A stretch of 38,826 bases of DNA, from positions 7,317,671-7,356,496 of the forward strand of contig NZ_MKZS01000001.1 in assembly GCF_001942495.1 (NCBI RefSeq), given 5' to 3'. Shown here piece after piece: positions 14,624-23,954 of the stretch (positions are counted from its first letter, which is position 1; every line of letters starts with the position of its first letter). The translations under genes were made by a program, and so were the position numbers. The DNA is from Moorena bouillonii PNG (GTDB taxonomy: Bacteria > Cyanobacteriota > Cyanobacteriia > Cyanobacteriales > Coleofasciculaceae). The notes below the pieces were generated by a model. The model had not been told where the DNA came from. It saw only the letters and a list, made by a program, of their open reading frames with translations, and did not search any database.

Positions 14624-17600
14624 CACCTTCTCCCGGACCCTGAGTCCACCGTGAATCAGGTTTCCAAGCACCATTGGCTTCTTCCCGGCGGCGAGTGTAG
14701 ACAGTGAGCTGATTACCTTCAAATGTCAGTAGATTATATTGCCAGGGATAACCAGTTCTTAGTTCAAGGGTGGGTGCCCCAAAGGTGCCAGCACAAATTC
14801 CATCGAGTTTTCGCCCATCTGGACTGAGGTCGTAACGGAAAAGACTGGTTTCAGCTTTGTGGATATGTCCGTGGAGGAAGAAGCGGAATTCAGCAACGGC
14901 TAGTTGTTCGATGAATCCTTGGTCGGTAATCCTATCGCTTCCAGCACTATTGAGGGGATGGTGCCAAACCGCTATTTTCAGGCAGTTGTGGTAGTTTGGA
15001 TTACCGCGAATCTCTCTGAGGGCGTTGGTTAGAGCACCTGAGTGAATGCTAGCACGGTCTTTGAAGTGGTGATCCAGTTGCCAAGCGGAGTTTAGTCCTA
15101 GAATCAGCAAGTTTTGGTCTGGGAAATGGTGGATAATGGCTTGCTGGTCATAGTCGAGGGGATAGGGTTCAGTTTTGATAGCTTGATAGAATTGGCTGAA
15201 GTGGGCAAACCGTTGTTGGTATTTAGCTTCATCTCGGACTCGAATCACCTGATCAGTGACTTTGATGTAGTCACCGTCTTGGAGTTTATCATGGTCTTTT
15301 GTGCGATCGCGTAAATCATAAGCATCCTCTGATAGTGTCCAATTGAGGTCATGGTTACCGGGAACTAGAACAATTTGCTTCGGGTCTAGGGGGAAGTCTT
15401 GGCGGAGGTTGTGGAGAAACTGTTGTGCAGCCTGGTATTCTTGTTCAGTGGAATAATTCGCGATATCACCGGAGAGGATAAGAGCATCAAGGTGAGGGAT
15501 TTGAAGGTCTTGGGCCAGGTCTTGGGCGAGTTGGTTTGACCAACGGCTAGCTTGATCAGGGGTGGTGATGTGGAGGTCCGAGAGGTGGAGGATGTATGTG
15601 GTTTGATTGGTAATTGGTTTAGGAGTATTGGGTTTGGGAGTAGGTTTGGGACGATAGGTTGGGTTGTAGACTTGGTAGCGCTCTTGAATGGCGTTAATGA
15701 TATTTATAATTCTCTTAAAAAGATCTTTATCATTAGTTGCTGCAAATTCTTCGTTGTTCAGCAGATTCATTAGTTTAGGAATCGTGGCTTCTGTCCCGAT
15801 TTTTTTCAGAGCATTTGCCGCACTCCTACGCACCCAAGAGTTGTCATCATGCAGCAATTTAATTAAGGGGTCGATGGTGGCTTCTGTCCCGATATTTCTC
15901 AGAGCATCTACCGTATTTACCAGAGCAGCTGCCGCACGAATACGCACCCAAAAGTTGTCATCATCCAGTAATTTAATTAAGGGGTCGATGGTGGCTTCTG
16001 TCCCGATTTCTCCCAGAGCATCTGCCGCACTCATACGCACATTAGAGTTGTCATCATCCAGCAATTTAATTAAGGGGTCGATGGTGGCTTCTGTCCCGAT
16101 TTTTCCCAGAGCAAATGCCGCACTCATACGCACCCAATAGTCGTCATGATCCAGCAATTTAATTAAGGGGTTTATAGCGGCTTCTGTGCCGATTTTTTCA
16201 AGAGCAAATGTCGCACTCATACGCACCCAAGAGTCGTCATAATCTAGGCATTTACTTAGCTCAGGTATCGCTTTTTCTGATCCAGTTATTCCCAACAGCT
16301 CAACCTTAAGTAACTTCGGAATCTCTAACCGAGCCACCAACCCGACAGTATCTTCCTGAAACTTGGGTTTTACTGCTCCTGCTAATCTGGCTCCCAATTG
16401 CCCATCCACATCTAACCCTAACCTTACCACCCGGTTTGCTTGCTTTTTATTGTCTACCAATTGTAGCATTAGCACCAGAGTTTCTGTCCATTTCAAATAA
16501 TTGAGATAGTTCTGTTGCAGCTGCTGATCACTAAGACGTGGTAATTGCTTCAATAAATATTCTGCTGTATAGTATTCTTGGATCAGTTGGTGTCGAAACT
16601 CAATCAACTCTCCTGATTGTTGAATCAAGTGATGGTTGAGCAAGTCATCAAGCCAAGTCTTGGCGTAAACATTAGGATTAACAACAGCTTTCTTAAGTAG
16701 ATAATTAGTTAAAATTTCTTCGGCTTTGGTCTTGGTAATAGCAACGTTGATCTCCTCGGGTTTATCAGGGTTATCCCCTGTTGTCATCACAAACCCTAAC
16801 TGTTGCAGCAGGTCAGGCCAAAATTTTCTTGAGTTATTATCGGAAACCTTAACATCTTGCTTGATTTCCTGAGAATAGGACTGGGTAAAGAAGCGAAACA
16901 CTAAACCGAGATTAGACGGTATCTTACCTCTAGACTTAAATAGGGAACATAGCATCCACAATAGTAGGGGGGTTTGCCCAAACTCCCGTAAGCGATCGCC
17001 CAATTGGTTAAGCATCTGCTCTCCCTGTTGAGGCAAATACTTGCGGACAAACTCCGACATTTGGTCTGCACTCAAAGGTTGCATTTCCAACTTCTTCTGA
17101 ATCCCCAAGTCACCACCAACTCCTAAATCCCTGGTGGTGAAAATCATGGGAGTAGTCTTCTGGTAATCCTGCCGAAACTGAGTCAAATCGGAGCGTGCTG
17201 CTTCTGACGGTAGCTCGTTCACGCCATCGATCAGTAACCAGAATTGCCCTTTAAACAGTAGTCTTTCGATCTCCTCGGTGGAGTCGAGCCATACACCATG
17301 GCGTTTCAGAAAATTCCGCACTAACTCCAGCACCGATGTCTGGTAATATCGCAGTTCCACCAGCACCGGAATTTTCCCTTGTATCCCCTCATCTGCCAGC
17401 AATTGCACTAAGGCTGTGGATTTGCCGGAACCCGGACGTCCCACCAGTAATACATGGTCATCAGCATACTTGCGCAATCCTTCTAGGATAGGCAAGCGTT
17501 CAGTTTCTTCTCGATTTTGGTTTCTTTCTGGCTGCTCCGACTTGATGGTTTGCACCATTAGGTCAAAGTTGAACAATCCAGGGGTCTGTTGCTGCTTGCG

Positions 17601-17693
17601 CTTGCGGCCTTCGACATCGCTCGGGGTATAAGCTTGCCACCTTTGGGCGTAGGTGTTACGGATTGATGCTAGATAGGGATCCCAAGTGACCAT
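14595..17693 (-). CDS. NACHT NTPase - HEAT repeats - metallophosphoesterase fusion
   Basis: A 1032-aa protein with three parts. The NACHT/STAND NTPase has Walker A GRPGSGKST (85-93), Walker B FWLLIDGVNELP (151-162) and the sensor strand MIFTTRD (183-189), followed by a helical region to about 465. Five to six HEAT repeats of 31 residues span about 475-645. A Pro/Lys/Thr-rich linker (680-698) leads to a calcineurin-type metallophosphoesterase with SDLH (705-708), GD (742-743), GNHD (779-782), WHHP (910-913) and HGHIH (941-945), so all metal ligands are present. The ATG at 17693 has no visible ribosome binding site. The frame runs open to 17900, but those 69 codons are repeat DNA. STAND proteins usually carry the effector first and the sensor last; here the enzyme is C-terminal. 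A role in signalling or phage defence is inferred. Confidence 0.9.
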   Translation of the reverse strand: MVTWDPYLASIRNTYAQRWQAYTPSDVEGRKRKQQQTPGLFNFDLMVQTIKSEQPERNQNREETERLPILEGLRKYADDHVLLVGRPGSGKSTALVQLLADEGIQGKIPVLVELRYYQTSVLELVRNFLKRHGVWLDSTEEIERLLFKGQFWLLIDGVNELPSEAARSDLTQFRQDYQKTTPMIFTTRDLGVGGDLGIQKKLEMQPLSADQMSEFVRKYLPQQGEQMLNQLGDRLREFGQTPLLLWMLCSLFKSRGKIPSNLGLVFRFFTQSYSQEIKQDVKVSDNNSRKFWPDLLQQLGFVMTTGDNPDKPEEINVAITKTKAEEILTNYLLKKAVVNPNVYAKTWLDDLLNHHLIQQSGELIEFRHQLIQEYYTAEYLLKQLPRLSDQQLQQNYLNYLKWTETLVLMLQLVDNKKQANRVVRLGLDVDGQLGARLAGAVKPKFQEDTVGLVARLEIPKLLKVELLGITGSEKAIPELSKCLDYDDSWVRMSATFALEKIGTEAAINPLIKLLDHDDYWVRMSAAFALGKIGTEATIDPLIKLLDDDNSNVRMSAADALGEIGTEATIDPLIKLLDDDNFWVRIRAAAALVNTVDALRNIGTEATIDPLIKLLHDDNSWVRRSAANALKKIGTEATIPKLMNLLNNEEFAATNDKDLFKRIINIINAIQERYQVYNPTYRPKPTPKPNTPKPITNQTTYILHLSDLHITTPDQASRWSNQLAQDLAQDLQIPHLDALILSGDIANYSTEQEYQAAQQFLHNLRQDFPLDPKQIVLVPGNHDLNWTLSEDAYDLRDRTKDHDKLQDGDYIKVTDQVIRVRDEAKYQQRFAHFSQFYQAIKTEPYPLDYDQQAIIHHFPDQNLLILGLNSAWQLDHHFKDRASIHSGALTNALREIRGNPNYHNCLKIAVWHHPLNSAGSDRITDQGFIEQLAVAEFRFFLHGHIHKAETSLFRYDLSPDGRKLDGICAGTFGAPTLELRTGYPWQYNLLTFEGNQLTVYTRRREEANGAWKPDSRWTQGPGEGAKDHYSIEL
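15759..16271 (-). repeat. 93-bp tandem repeats encoding the HEAT units
   Basis: Five near-identical 93-bp units plus partial ends encode the HEAT repeats (consensus TIDPLIKLLDDDNSWVRMSA then A.AL.KIGTEA). The DNA is almost unchanged between units, except for codons at the variable turn (DYDDSW, DHDDYW, DDDNSN, DDDNFW, HDDNSW). One unit has a 21-bp insertion (LVNTVDALRN in place of LGE). Confidence 0.9.
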
Positions 17694-17790
17694 GTTGAAG
17701 GTTGAAGGTTGAATGGGGTTAAAGGTTGTTCGCGTAGCGTGGCCAAAGGCCAAGGTTAAAGGTTGAAGGTTGAAGGTTGAAGCAGAATGC
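17694..17790. repeat. GGTTGAA heptamer repeats around a TTCGCGTAGCG repeat
   Basis: Runs of GGTTGAA/GGTTAAA heptamers (17695-17728 and 17753-17783) flank the dispersed TTCGCGTAGCG...GGCCAAAGGCCAA repeat at 17729-17753. They lie directly against the ATG of the NACHT gene, so its leader is repeat DNA and the ribosome binding site is obscured. Confidence 0.85.
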
Positions 17791-17791
17791 G

Positions 17792-17820
17792 TTCGCGTAG
17801 CGTGACCAAAGGTCAATCGC
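17792..17820. repeat. TTCGCGTAGCG...GACCAAAGGTC repeat copy
   Basis: A copy of the dispersed repeat with the palindrome changed to GACC...GGTC: both arms altered together, which keeps the pairing. It is preceded by GAATGCG and followed by ATCGCAT. Confidence 0.8.
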
Positions 17821-17824
17821 ATGA

Positions 17825-18196
17825 TTGTAGAGGCACTATTGAAGTAGAGTGCGATCGCGTCTGTGATAGTAGCAAACTGGCTTGATGCCAGTTCCACCAA
17901 TTAGTTGTAGAGGCACTATAAACTAGTATGCGATCGCATCTGTGATAGTAGCAAACTGGCTTGATGCCAGTTCTACCGATTAGTTGTAGAGGCATTATCG
18001 GAATAGAATGCGTTCGCGTAGCGTGACCAAAGGTCAATCGCATTATTTCTAGACTGTAGCAAACTGGCAAGATGCCAGTTCCACGCCTGATGCCCCCAGC
18101 AAACTGGCTTGATGCCAGTTCTACCGATTAGTTGTAGAGGCATTATCGGAATAGAATGCGTTCGCGTAGCGTGACCAAAGGTCAATCGCATTCTAA
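17825..18196. repeat. Four composite repeat units upstream of the NACHT gene
   Basis: Units begin with TTGTAGAGGCA at 17825, 17905, 17984 and 18132. The first two carry a HIP1 site (GCGATCGC) then TCTGTGATAGTAGC and the AACTGGC-ttgat-GCCAGTT palindrome. The third and fourth carry the TTCGCGTAGCG...GACCAAAGGTC repeat (18013-18041, 18161-18190) at the place of the HIP1 site. The third also has two palindromes. Open frames here are repeat translations. Confidence 0.85.
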
Positions 18197-18226
18197 TTCC
18201 CTACTCCCTACTCCCTACTCCCTATT
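18196..18226. repeat. STRR heptamer array 3' of cysH
   Basis: TTCCCTA/CTCCCTA heptamers immediately beyond the cysH stop codon on its downstream side. Confidence 0.8.
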
Positions 18227-18230
18227 AAAA

Positions 18231-19118
18231 TTAAAGCGAACTAGAATCAAGACTTGCGGCTTCACCAGGAGTTTCAGGCAAGTGTATACCACACTCTTGC
18301 TTAAGGCCATGAAAACGGGTATCCCGTTCATCCTGATCATCAAAGGATAAAGGTCGGCTGGAATGCCAATCACCGACGGTTGTATAACCCTCATCAAACA
18401 TAGGATGATAGGGTAAATCATGAGCGGTGAGATACTGATAGATATCCCTAGAGTTCCAGTTAAGAATTGGCAAAATCTTATACTGCTCTGCCTGCTTGTT
18501 AACCCAGCCCATAGTCTTGCGGTGGTCAGTCTGTTGCTTGCGCAATCCTGCTAACCATCCCGTTGCCTTCAGTTCCCGCAAAGCGCGCTGCATTGGTTCC
18601 ACCTTGCGGATCTGGTCGTAGCGGTTGAGGGATTCTACATCCTGCTTTTCCCAGAGTCTGTCATACAACGCTTCCATCCGTGCTGGACTCATGGCAGACT
18701 GGTACACTTTCACATTCAAGTTGAGCCGTTCGATCAACTCCTCGGCAAATCGATAGGTTTTCACCGGTAGGTAGCCCGTATCTACCCAAATTACTGGTAT
18801 ATCTGGCACCACAGTAGTGACCAAGTGCAGCATGACCGCTGACTGGATCCCAAAGCTGCTACTCATCACTAAGCCATCACCAAAGGTTTCAGCTGCCCAT
18901 TCTACGATTTTGGTAGGGCTAGCCTCAGCAAGTTGCTGATTCACTGCTTCCAAATCCAGCTCAATTTGGTTTGATGTTACCCCGGTCATGGGGTCTGACT
19001 GCTGAGATTGAGGCTGCTTTGTTTTCCCATTCCCATCGAAGTGATCACGGCTTTCGATAGGTGCAGCCTGTTGATTTCCAGAAGCTTGATCAGAAGCGAT
19101 CAGATTCAGTCGCGGCAT
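18231..19118 (-). CDS. cysH: Phosphoadenylyl-sulfate (or adenylyl-sulfate) reductase CysH
   Basis: A 295-aa PAPS/APS reductase of the assimilatory sulfate pathway, reducing activated sulfate to sulfite with thioredoxin. The PP-loop-like [14 protein letters not shown] segment (about 92-105), [18 protein letters not shown] (about 120-137), the [14 protein letters not shown] block and the C-terminal catalytic [10 protein letters not shown] are all present. A second cysteine pair (CC...CxxC) for an Fe-S cluster is not seen, which favours the PAPS-type, thioredoxin-dependent enzyme. The first about 45 residues, up to [16 protein letters not shown], look low-complexity, so the true start could be the internal ATG at 18989. 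Neither ATG has a clear ribosome binding site; the longer form is given. It is a single-gene unit with no other sulfur genes nearby. Confidence 0.92.
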   Translation of the reverse strand: MPRLNLIASDQASGNQQAAPIESRDHFDGNGKTKQPQSQQSDPMTGVTSNQIELDLEAVNQQLAEASPTKIVEWAAETFGDGLVMSSSFGIQSAVMLHLVTTVVPDIPVIWVDTGYLPVKTYRFAEELIERLNLNVKVYQSAMSPARMEALYDRLWEKQDVESLNRYDQIRKVEPMQRALRELKATGWLAGLRKQQTDHRKTMGWVNKQAEQYKILPILNWNSRDIYQYLTAHDLPYHPMFDEGYTTVGDWHSSRPLSFDDQDERDTRFHGLKQECGIHLPETPGEAASLDSSSL

Positions 19119-19194
19119 GGTGGTAGTGTCTTGTTTGTACTCTGGATATATTGCTATGGTAGTTTATTCGTGAATAATCTCTTTGGGGAGAGGC

Positions 19195-19288
19195 AAGAGG
19201 CAAGAGGCAAGAGGGTGGGGAGTGTGGGAAGTGTGGGAAGTGTGGGAAGTGTGGGAAGTGTGGGGAGTGTGGGAAGTGTGGGGAGTCA
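19195..19288. repeat. Tandem GGGAAGTGT/GGCAAGA arrays
   Basis: GGCAAGA heptamers followed by about eight copies of a 9-bp GTGGGAAGT-type unit. They lie upstream of cysH on the opposite side from its coding region. Confidence 0.85.
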
Positions 19289-19306
19289 GATCAGCAACGG
19301 TTGTGT

Positions 19307-19342
19307 CCCCCCCTTAATAAGGGGGGTTAGGGGGGATCCCTA
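19307..19342. repeat. C-rich/G-rich hairpin repeat
   Basis: CCCCCCTT-aat-AAGGGGGG (19308-19326) is a perfect 8-bp stem, followed by TTAGGGGGGATC. This CCCCCCTTAATAAGGGGGG motif is a familiar dispersed intergenic repeat of cyanobacteria. Confidence 0.75.
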
Positions 19343-19387
19343 GTTTCCACGGAGCTTTGAAAGTGCAGATGCCGGTAACCCAAACTC

Positions 19388-19455
19388 TTCCCCCTGTTCC
19401 CTGTTCCCTGTTCCCTGTTCCCTGCTCCCTATTCCCTGCTCCCTGCTCCCTGCTC
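19388..19455. repeat. STRR heptamer array abutting the clpB stop codon
   Basis: CCCTGTT and CCCTGCT heptamers run right up to the clpB stop codon (TAA on the minus strand, 19456-19458) with no gap. Confidence 0.9.
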
Positions 19456-22128
19456 TTAACTAACCGCTGGAACAACTGATTCACTAGCTGTTACTGGTTT
19501 ACTGGGTACTTTATTACTAAATGTAAGCCCCTGATCTCCACAATCAATGAAAATGGTATCCCCTTCGATAAACATATTTTCTAAAATCTTAGTAGCAATG
19601 GGATTTTCTAACTCCCGCTGAATTGCCCGCTTTAAGGGACGAGCACCATAGACGGGATCATATCCAGCGTCGGTCAGATAATCTTGAGCTTGCTCGGACA
19701 TTGCCAGGGTAATCTTTTGCTCTGCCAACAGCCGCTCAATCCGTTTGAGTTGAATCCCGACAATTTTCCGCAATTCATCCCTGGTTAGGGTATGGAATAT
19801 GATCACATCATCGACCCGGTTCACAAATTCTGGGCGAAAATGCGATCGCAAGGACTCTGTCACTCGTTTGCGCATTTCTTCATACTTGGAATCATCCCCA
19901 GCTACTCCCAAAATATGCTCACTGCCAATATTGCTGGTCATGACAATAATGGTATTCCGGAAATCGACGGTTCTGCCTTGGGAGTCGGTAATTCGTCCGT
20001 CGTCAAGTACCTGTAACAAAATGTTAAATACATCCCGGTGTGCCTTTTCCACCTCATCGAGCAATACTACTGAGTAAGGACGCCTACGCACGGACTCTGA
20101 CAGTTGTCCTCCTTCTTCATACCCTACATATCCTGGTGGGGCACCTACTAACCGAGAAACTGCGTGTTTTTCCATATACTCGGACATATCAATCCGCACC
20201 AGAGCTTCTTCACTGTCAAACAGAAACTGTGCCAGTGCTCTAGCTAATTCAGTTTTACCGACCCCAGTTGGTCCCATAAACAAGAAGGAACCAATGGGAC
20301 GCCCGGGATCTTTCATCCCTGCTCTAGCGCGACGAATGGCAGCAGCTACAGCGGAAACGGCTTCTGTTTGCCCAATCACCCGTTTATGTAAATGTCCTTC
20401 GAGCTGTAATAACTTCTGGCGCTCTGATTCCAGCAATCGCTTCAGGGGAATACCGGTCCATTTAGCCACAATTTCGGCAATATCGGATTCACTGACTTGT
20501 TCTCGCAACATAGCAGTACCCCCGGATTGGAGTTCCAACATCATACTCTCTTTGGCTTCCCGGTCCCGCTGTAAAGCTTCTAATTTGCCATATTTTAGCT
20601 GGGCTGCCTTATTCAGGTCATAATTCCGTTCTGCCTGTTCCACTTGTACCCTTAAGTGTTCTTCTTCCTCTTTTAAGGCACTGATGTCTTGTAAAAGTTG
20701 CTTTTCCGATTGCCATTGTTTATTGAGTTGTTCTTGTTTTCCCCGTAAAACCAATATTTCCTTTTCAATGCGCTCTAACCGTTCTTGGGCAGAACTATAG
20801 GTGGCGGTGGTGGTACTAGTTCGCTTATCTTCCCCTTCTAGAGATAACTTTTCCATTTCCAGCTGCATCAGCCTGCGGTCAGTCGCTTCCAATTCCACTG
20901 GCTTGGAGGTAATTTCCATTTTGATTTTGGCTGCGGCCTCATCTACCAAATCAATGGCTTTATCGGGTAAAAATCGGTCAGTAATATAGCGCTGGGATAA
21001 GGTAGCTGCTGCTACCAAGGCTGAGTCGGTTATATTAACCCCGTGATGGACTTCATAGCGTTCTTTGAGTCCCCGCAAAATCGAAATGGTGTCTTCTACA
21101 GTTGGTTGCTTAACATAGACTTGCTGAAACCTACGTTCTAGAGCAGCATCCTTTTCAATATGCTTCCGGTATTCATCAAGGGTAGTTGCTCCAATACAAC
21201 GCAATTCTCCCCGAGCTAGCATTGGTTTGAGTAAATTCCCTGCATCCATAGTGCCACCGCTAGCACCAGCTCCGACTACGGTGTGCAATTCATCGATAAA
21301 CAGGACAATTTGACCATCTGAGTGGGTCACTTCCCTGAGTACAGCTCTAAGTCGGTCTTCAAATTCCCCCCGATATTTAGCACCTGCAATCAAGCTGCCC
21401 ATATCTAAGGAAATCAGCTGGCGGTTTTTGAGGGATTCTGGGACATCCCCATTCACAATTCGTTGGGCTAGTCCTTCTGCGATCGCAGTTTTTCCTACCC
21501 CTGGCTCTCCAATCAACACGGGATTATTTTTCGACCGACGAGAGAGCACCTGAACCACCCGACGAATTTCCTCATCCCGACCAATCACTGGGTCAAGTTT
21601 TCCGGCTTGAGCGGCTTCGGTCAAATCCCGCCCGTATTTTTCCAAGGCTTCGTAACGGGATTCGGGATTTTGGTCTGTGACCTTTTGAGAGCCTCGGATG
21701 GCTTTAATGGCCTCTTCGAGCTTGGCGGCATCCTGGTTATAGGTTTTGAGCAAGCGGCGTCCTACCCGTTCATCCACCGCTAAACCCAGTAACAGATGTT
21801 CTACTGCAATATACTCATCCTCCAAAGTCTTGCGATAGGCTTCCGCATTATCGAGCATCACATCCAAACCACGACCCAGGTACAATTGGTCTAGGTTAGC
21901 GACTTTAGGTTGGCGCGTCGCAAAATTTTCCAGTTGTTGCTGAAACCGGTTAACATCAACAGTGACACGGGATAGAATCCGATTGGGTAGCCCATCTTGT
22001 TCCAACAATGCGATCGCAACGTGTTCGACTTCCAGCTGTTGATTTTTGCAGCGACGGGCGACATCTTGAGATTTAACAATCGCTTCCCAGGCTTTATCAG
22101 TAAACTTGTTGGCGTCAGTGGGCTGCAT
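19456..22128 (-). CDS. clpB: ATP-dependent disaggregase chaperone ClpB
   Basis: An 890-aa Hsp100 chaperone that rescues aggregated proteins together with DnaK. An N-terminal Clp_N double repeat (1-150) comes first. AAA+ domain 1 has Walker A GEPGVGKT (207-214), Walker [10 protein letters not shown] and the pore motif [11 protein letters not shown]. The long coiled-coil middle domain (about 410-540) that defines ClpB rather than ClpC follows, then AAA+ domain 2 with GPTGVGKT (about 609-616), pore loop [13 protein letters not shown] and [10 protein letters not shown], and the C-terminal ClpB domain. Length is standard. The ATG at 22128 has TAGGA only 2-3 nt upstream, which is short spacing. Cyanobacteria often have two ClpB paralogues; this one cannot be assigned to ClpB1 or ClpB2 from sequence alone. 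The 3' end touches an STRR array. Confidence 0.97.
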   Translation of the reverse strand: MQPTDANKFTDKAWEAIVKSQDVARRCKNQQLEVEHVAIALLEQDGLPNRILSRVTVDVNRFQQQLENFATRQPKVANLDQLYLGRGLDVMLDNAEAYRKTLEDEYIAVEHLLLGLAVDERVGRRLLKTYNQDAAKLEEAIKAIRGSQKVTDQNPESRYEALEKYGRDLTEAAQAGKLDPVIGRDEEIRRVVQVLSRRSKNNPVLIGEPGVGKTAIAEGLAQRIVNGDVPESLKNRQLISLDMGSLIAGAKYRGEFEDRLRAVLREVTHSDGQIVLFIDELHTVVGAGASGGTMDAGNLLKPMLARGELRCIGATTLDEYRKHIEKDAALERRFQQVYVKQPTVEDTISILRGLKERYEVHHGVNITDSALVAAATLSQRYITDRFLPDKAIDLVDEAAAKIKMEITSKPVELEATDRRLMQLEMEKLSLEGEDKRTSTTTATYSSAQERLERIEKEILVLRGKQEQLNKQWQSEKQLLQDISALKEEEEHLRVQVEQAERNYDLNKAAQLKYGKLEALQRDREAKESMMLELQSGGTAMLREQVSESDIAEIVAKWTGIPLKRLLESERQKLLQLEGHLHKRVIGQTEAVSAVAAAIRRARAGMKDPGRPIGSFLFMGPTGVGKTELARALAQFLFDSEEALVRIDMSEYMEKHAVSRLVGAPPGYVGYEEGGQLSESVRRRPYSVVLLDEVEKAHRDVFNILLQVLDDGRITDSQGRTVDFRNTIIVMTSNIGSEHILGVAGDDSKYEEMRKRVTESLRSHFRPEFVNRVDDVIIFHTLTRDELRKIVGIQLKRIERLLAEQKITLAMSEQAQDYLTDAGYDPVYGARPLKRAIQRELENPIATKILENMFIEGDTIFIDCGDQGLTFSNKVPSKPVTASESVVPAVS

Positions 22129-22282
22129 ATCCTACAACAAATCTCGCTTTTTTACCATCTTATGCTGTGGTTAGTATAGCAATCCCTTTTACTCTCTATC
22201 CGGAAAGTCGGGTTTTAAATTAATCAACGGTAGATTTTGATCAATCAAAAGTTTATCAAAGGTTGACGGTTAGGATTGCCAT

Positions 22283-23014
22283 TCACGGTAGGGTGTCTGG
22301 ATCAATCCCCATTGTTTTAAGATAATCCGCTAACCGTTGAGCTCGTTGATGTTCCTGTTGTGCTCGTTGATATTCCTGTTGAGCTCGTTGATGTTCCTGT
22401 TGTGCAATTTGCTCTGGTGTCAATAACCGATTTCCAAGGTAATCGTACCAGTATAACCATTCTCGTTGCCATCCCTGGTATATCCCTTGTTCTCGTCCAA
22501 TTAACAAGCCTAGTTCTGGTATCTCTATCAGTTCACCGGATTGTCTGATATATTCCCCGTCTACCAAGCGATACACTTCAAAGGGCTCATGCTTATCCCG
22601 TCGCCAATGGTGGGGGTTATAAATGGTGTAATTGAGTACTCCTAGTTGAGCGTATTTTTCCAGCTTCTGGTCATACTCACCCCCTGGGGTTTGAGAAACA
22701 ACTTCTAACACCCATTGGGGAACGATATAATTTTCTTCCCATAGGACATAGCTGAGCCTTCCCTTTGCACTCTTACGTCGCACTACCCCCAAACTTAGGA
22801 AACCATCAGGGACAATAGCCGGTTCTTTAGGTTTATAGTAAACTCCCATGTTGACCCCTAGGAACCAATCTTGGCGCTCTGACCACAGCCAAGATAGTAC
22901 TGCTCTTAATAGAGTGGGAATTAGGATTTGTAATTCATTATCCACAGGGGTATCGTCGGAATCTGGTAGCTCTTCTGCAGAGGGTAAATACTGCAATGGG
23001 TCATACTGTATCAT
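22283..23014 (-). CDS. Uma2-family (DUF820) putative endonuclease
   Basis: A 243-aa protein of the cyanobacterium-rich Uma2 family with a PD-(D/E)XK-type fold. Visible core motifs are YYKPKEPAIVPDGFLSLGV (Asp of the PD), PQWVLEVVSQ (Glu) and EYDQKLEKYAQLGV (Lys). Biological function is unknown for nearly all members. Residues about 200-230 are three copies of a heptad (QRAQQEH/QRAQQEY) encoded by 21-bp tandem DNA repeats (22338-22400), giving a charged helix. The ATG at 23014 fits the family start (MIQYDPLQYLPSAEELPDSD). The upstream AraC gene ends 36 bp before it on the same strand, so they may be co-transcribed, although the products look unrelated. Confidence 0.88.
   Translation of the reverse strand: MIQYDPLQYLPSAEELPDSDDTPVDNELQILIPTLLRAVLSWLWSERQDWFLGVNMGVYYKPKEPAIVPDGFLSLGVVRRKSAKGRLSYVLWEENYIVPQWVLEVVSQTPGGEYDQKLEKYAQLGVLNYTIYNPHHWRRDKHEPFEVYRLVDGEYIRQSGELIEIPELGLLIGREQGIYQGWQREWLYWYDYLGNRLLTPEQIAQQEHQRAQQEYQRAQQEHQRAQRLADYLKTMGIDPDTLP
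22338..22400 (-). repeat. Three 21-bp tandem repeats inside the Uma2 gene
   Basis: Units of TGAGCTCGTTGATGTTCCTG(T) type at 22338, 22359 and 22380, with a few substitutions. They encode a seven-residue Gln/Arg-rich repeat near the C-terminus and keep the frame. Confidence 0.85.
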
Positions 23015-23050
23015 GGTTGGTTTCCGAAGGGGATACTCACGAGAAGAGGA

Positions 23051-23923
23051 CTAATGTGCTCTGTATGCTGTCGGTGTCATGCCGGTAAATTGTCGAAACT
23101 TTTTGCTTAAGTGGCTGTGGCTGTTGAACCCACACTCTAAGGCAATGTCTACAATTAATCGGTCTTTTTCTTTCAACAACTGCTTCGCCCGTTCTACCCG
23201 TTGCTGAATCAAGTATTGGTAGGGAGACATGCCGATTGACTGCTTAAATAGACGGCTGAAGTGAAATTGGCTCATGTCTAGCAATCGAGCTAATTCTGCC
23301 AGTTTAATATCTTGATCTAAATGTGTATCAATATAATCTATAATTCGCTGGAGTTGACGCAGGGGTAAGCCACCCTGGTAAATTGGCAACTGAGGTTTGG
23401 TAGCTGCGTGCTGCCTCAGTAAATTCACTGCCAAGACGTTAGCCAAAGAATCAATATAAAGTGTGCTGCCTGAAGATTCCTGTTGAAGTTCAGTAAGTAG
23501 CATGATTGCGATCGCTTCAATCTGTGGATTGCGAGTCCGAAATTCAGGCAGTAATTCTAGCCGATCGGGATTCTGTTCTAGGGTTTGGCTAGCAACGCTT
23601 TGAATAAACTGAGATTTAAGCCGAATCTGCAAGTAATTATCATCACTGTCCCACCGAGCAAAAAACGGTGTCTTGGCAGGGGTAATGGACATGTCTCCTT
23701 TTTTATACAGCCCTGTGTAGGTTTTCCCGGCCTGAATTTGCAGCAAGCGAACGGGACGAGGAGCAAGGGAGATAGAAAGGGTATGTTCTTCATTGTAATG
23801 ACAATTTCCCTCTCCAGCAGGATGTTGGAAGTGTTGGACTCGAATATTTTCCCAGGATTGAGTTTGGCGAGACTTCTGGGATAAGTCATTTGTTTGAGGC
23901 TGTTGGATAGCAGGATTTTTCAT
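23051..23923 (-). CDS. AraC-family transcription regulator
   Basis: A 290-aa regulator. The C-terminal about 100 residues are the AraC/XylS double helix-turn-helix: IDYIDTHLDQDIKLAELARL with LDMSQFHFSRLFKQSIGMSP, then VDIALECGFNSHSHLSKKFR and FTGMTPTAYR, the family signature. The N-terminal 180 residues form a cupin-like sensor region without a recognised ligand signature. It is divergent from the NAD(P)-binding reductase gene (24246) and probably controls it and the DUF1772 gene, as is common for AraC regulators beside a divergent oxidoreductase. The 322-bp intergenic region holds tandem repeats (23955-24091) that may contain the operator, though none was identified. The ATG at 23923 is the first in frame. 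Confidence 0.92.
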   Translation of the reverse strand: MKNPAIQQPQTNDLSQKSRQTQSWENIRVQHFQHPAGEGNCHYNEEHTLSISLAPRPVRLLQIQAGKTYTGLYKKGDMSITPAKTPFFARWDSDDNYLQIRLKSQFIQSVASQTLEQNPDRLELLPEFRTRNPQIEAIAIMLLTELQQESSGSTLYIDSLANVLAVNLLRQHAATKPQLPIYQGGLPLRQLQRIIDYIDTHLDQDIKLAELARLLDMSQFHFSRLFKQSIGMSPYQYLIQQRVERAKQLLKEKDRLIVDIALECGFNSHSHLSKKFRQFTGMTPTAYRAH

Positions 23924-23954
23924 TATCCAACTCCAGTGCGTCTAGTTCTGATCT

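Noticed and set aside
17694-18191. 5' extension of the NACHT gene frame and short minus-strand frames
   Set aside because: The residues (FGHATRTHS and similar) come from dispersed repeats, and the conserved protein starts at MVTWDPYL (17693).
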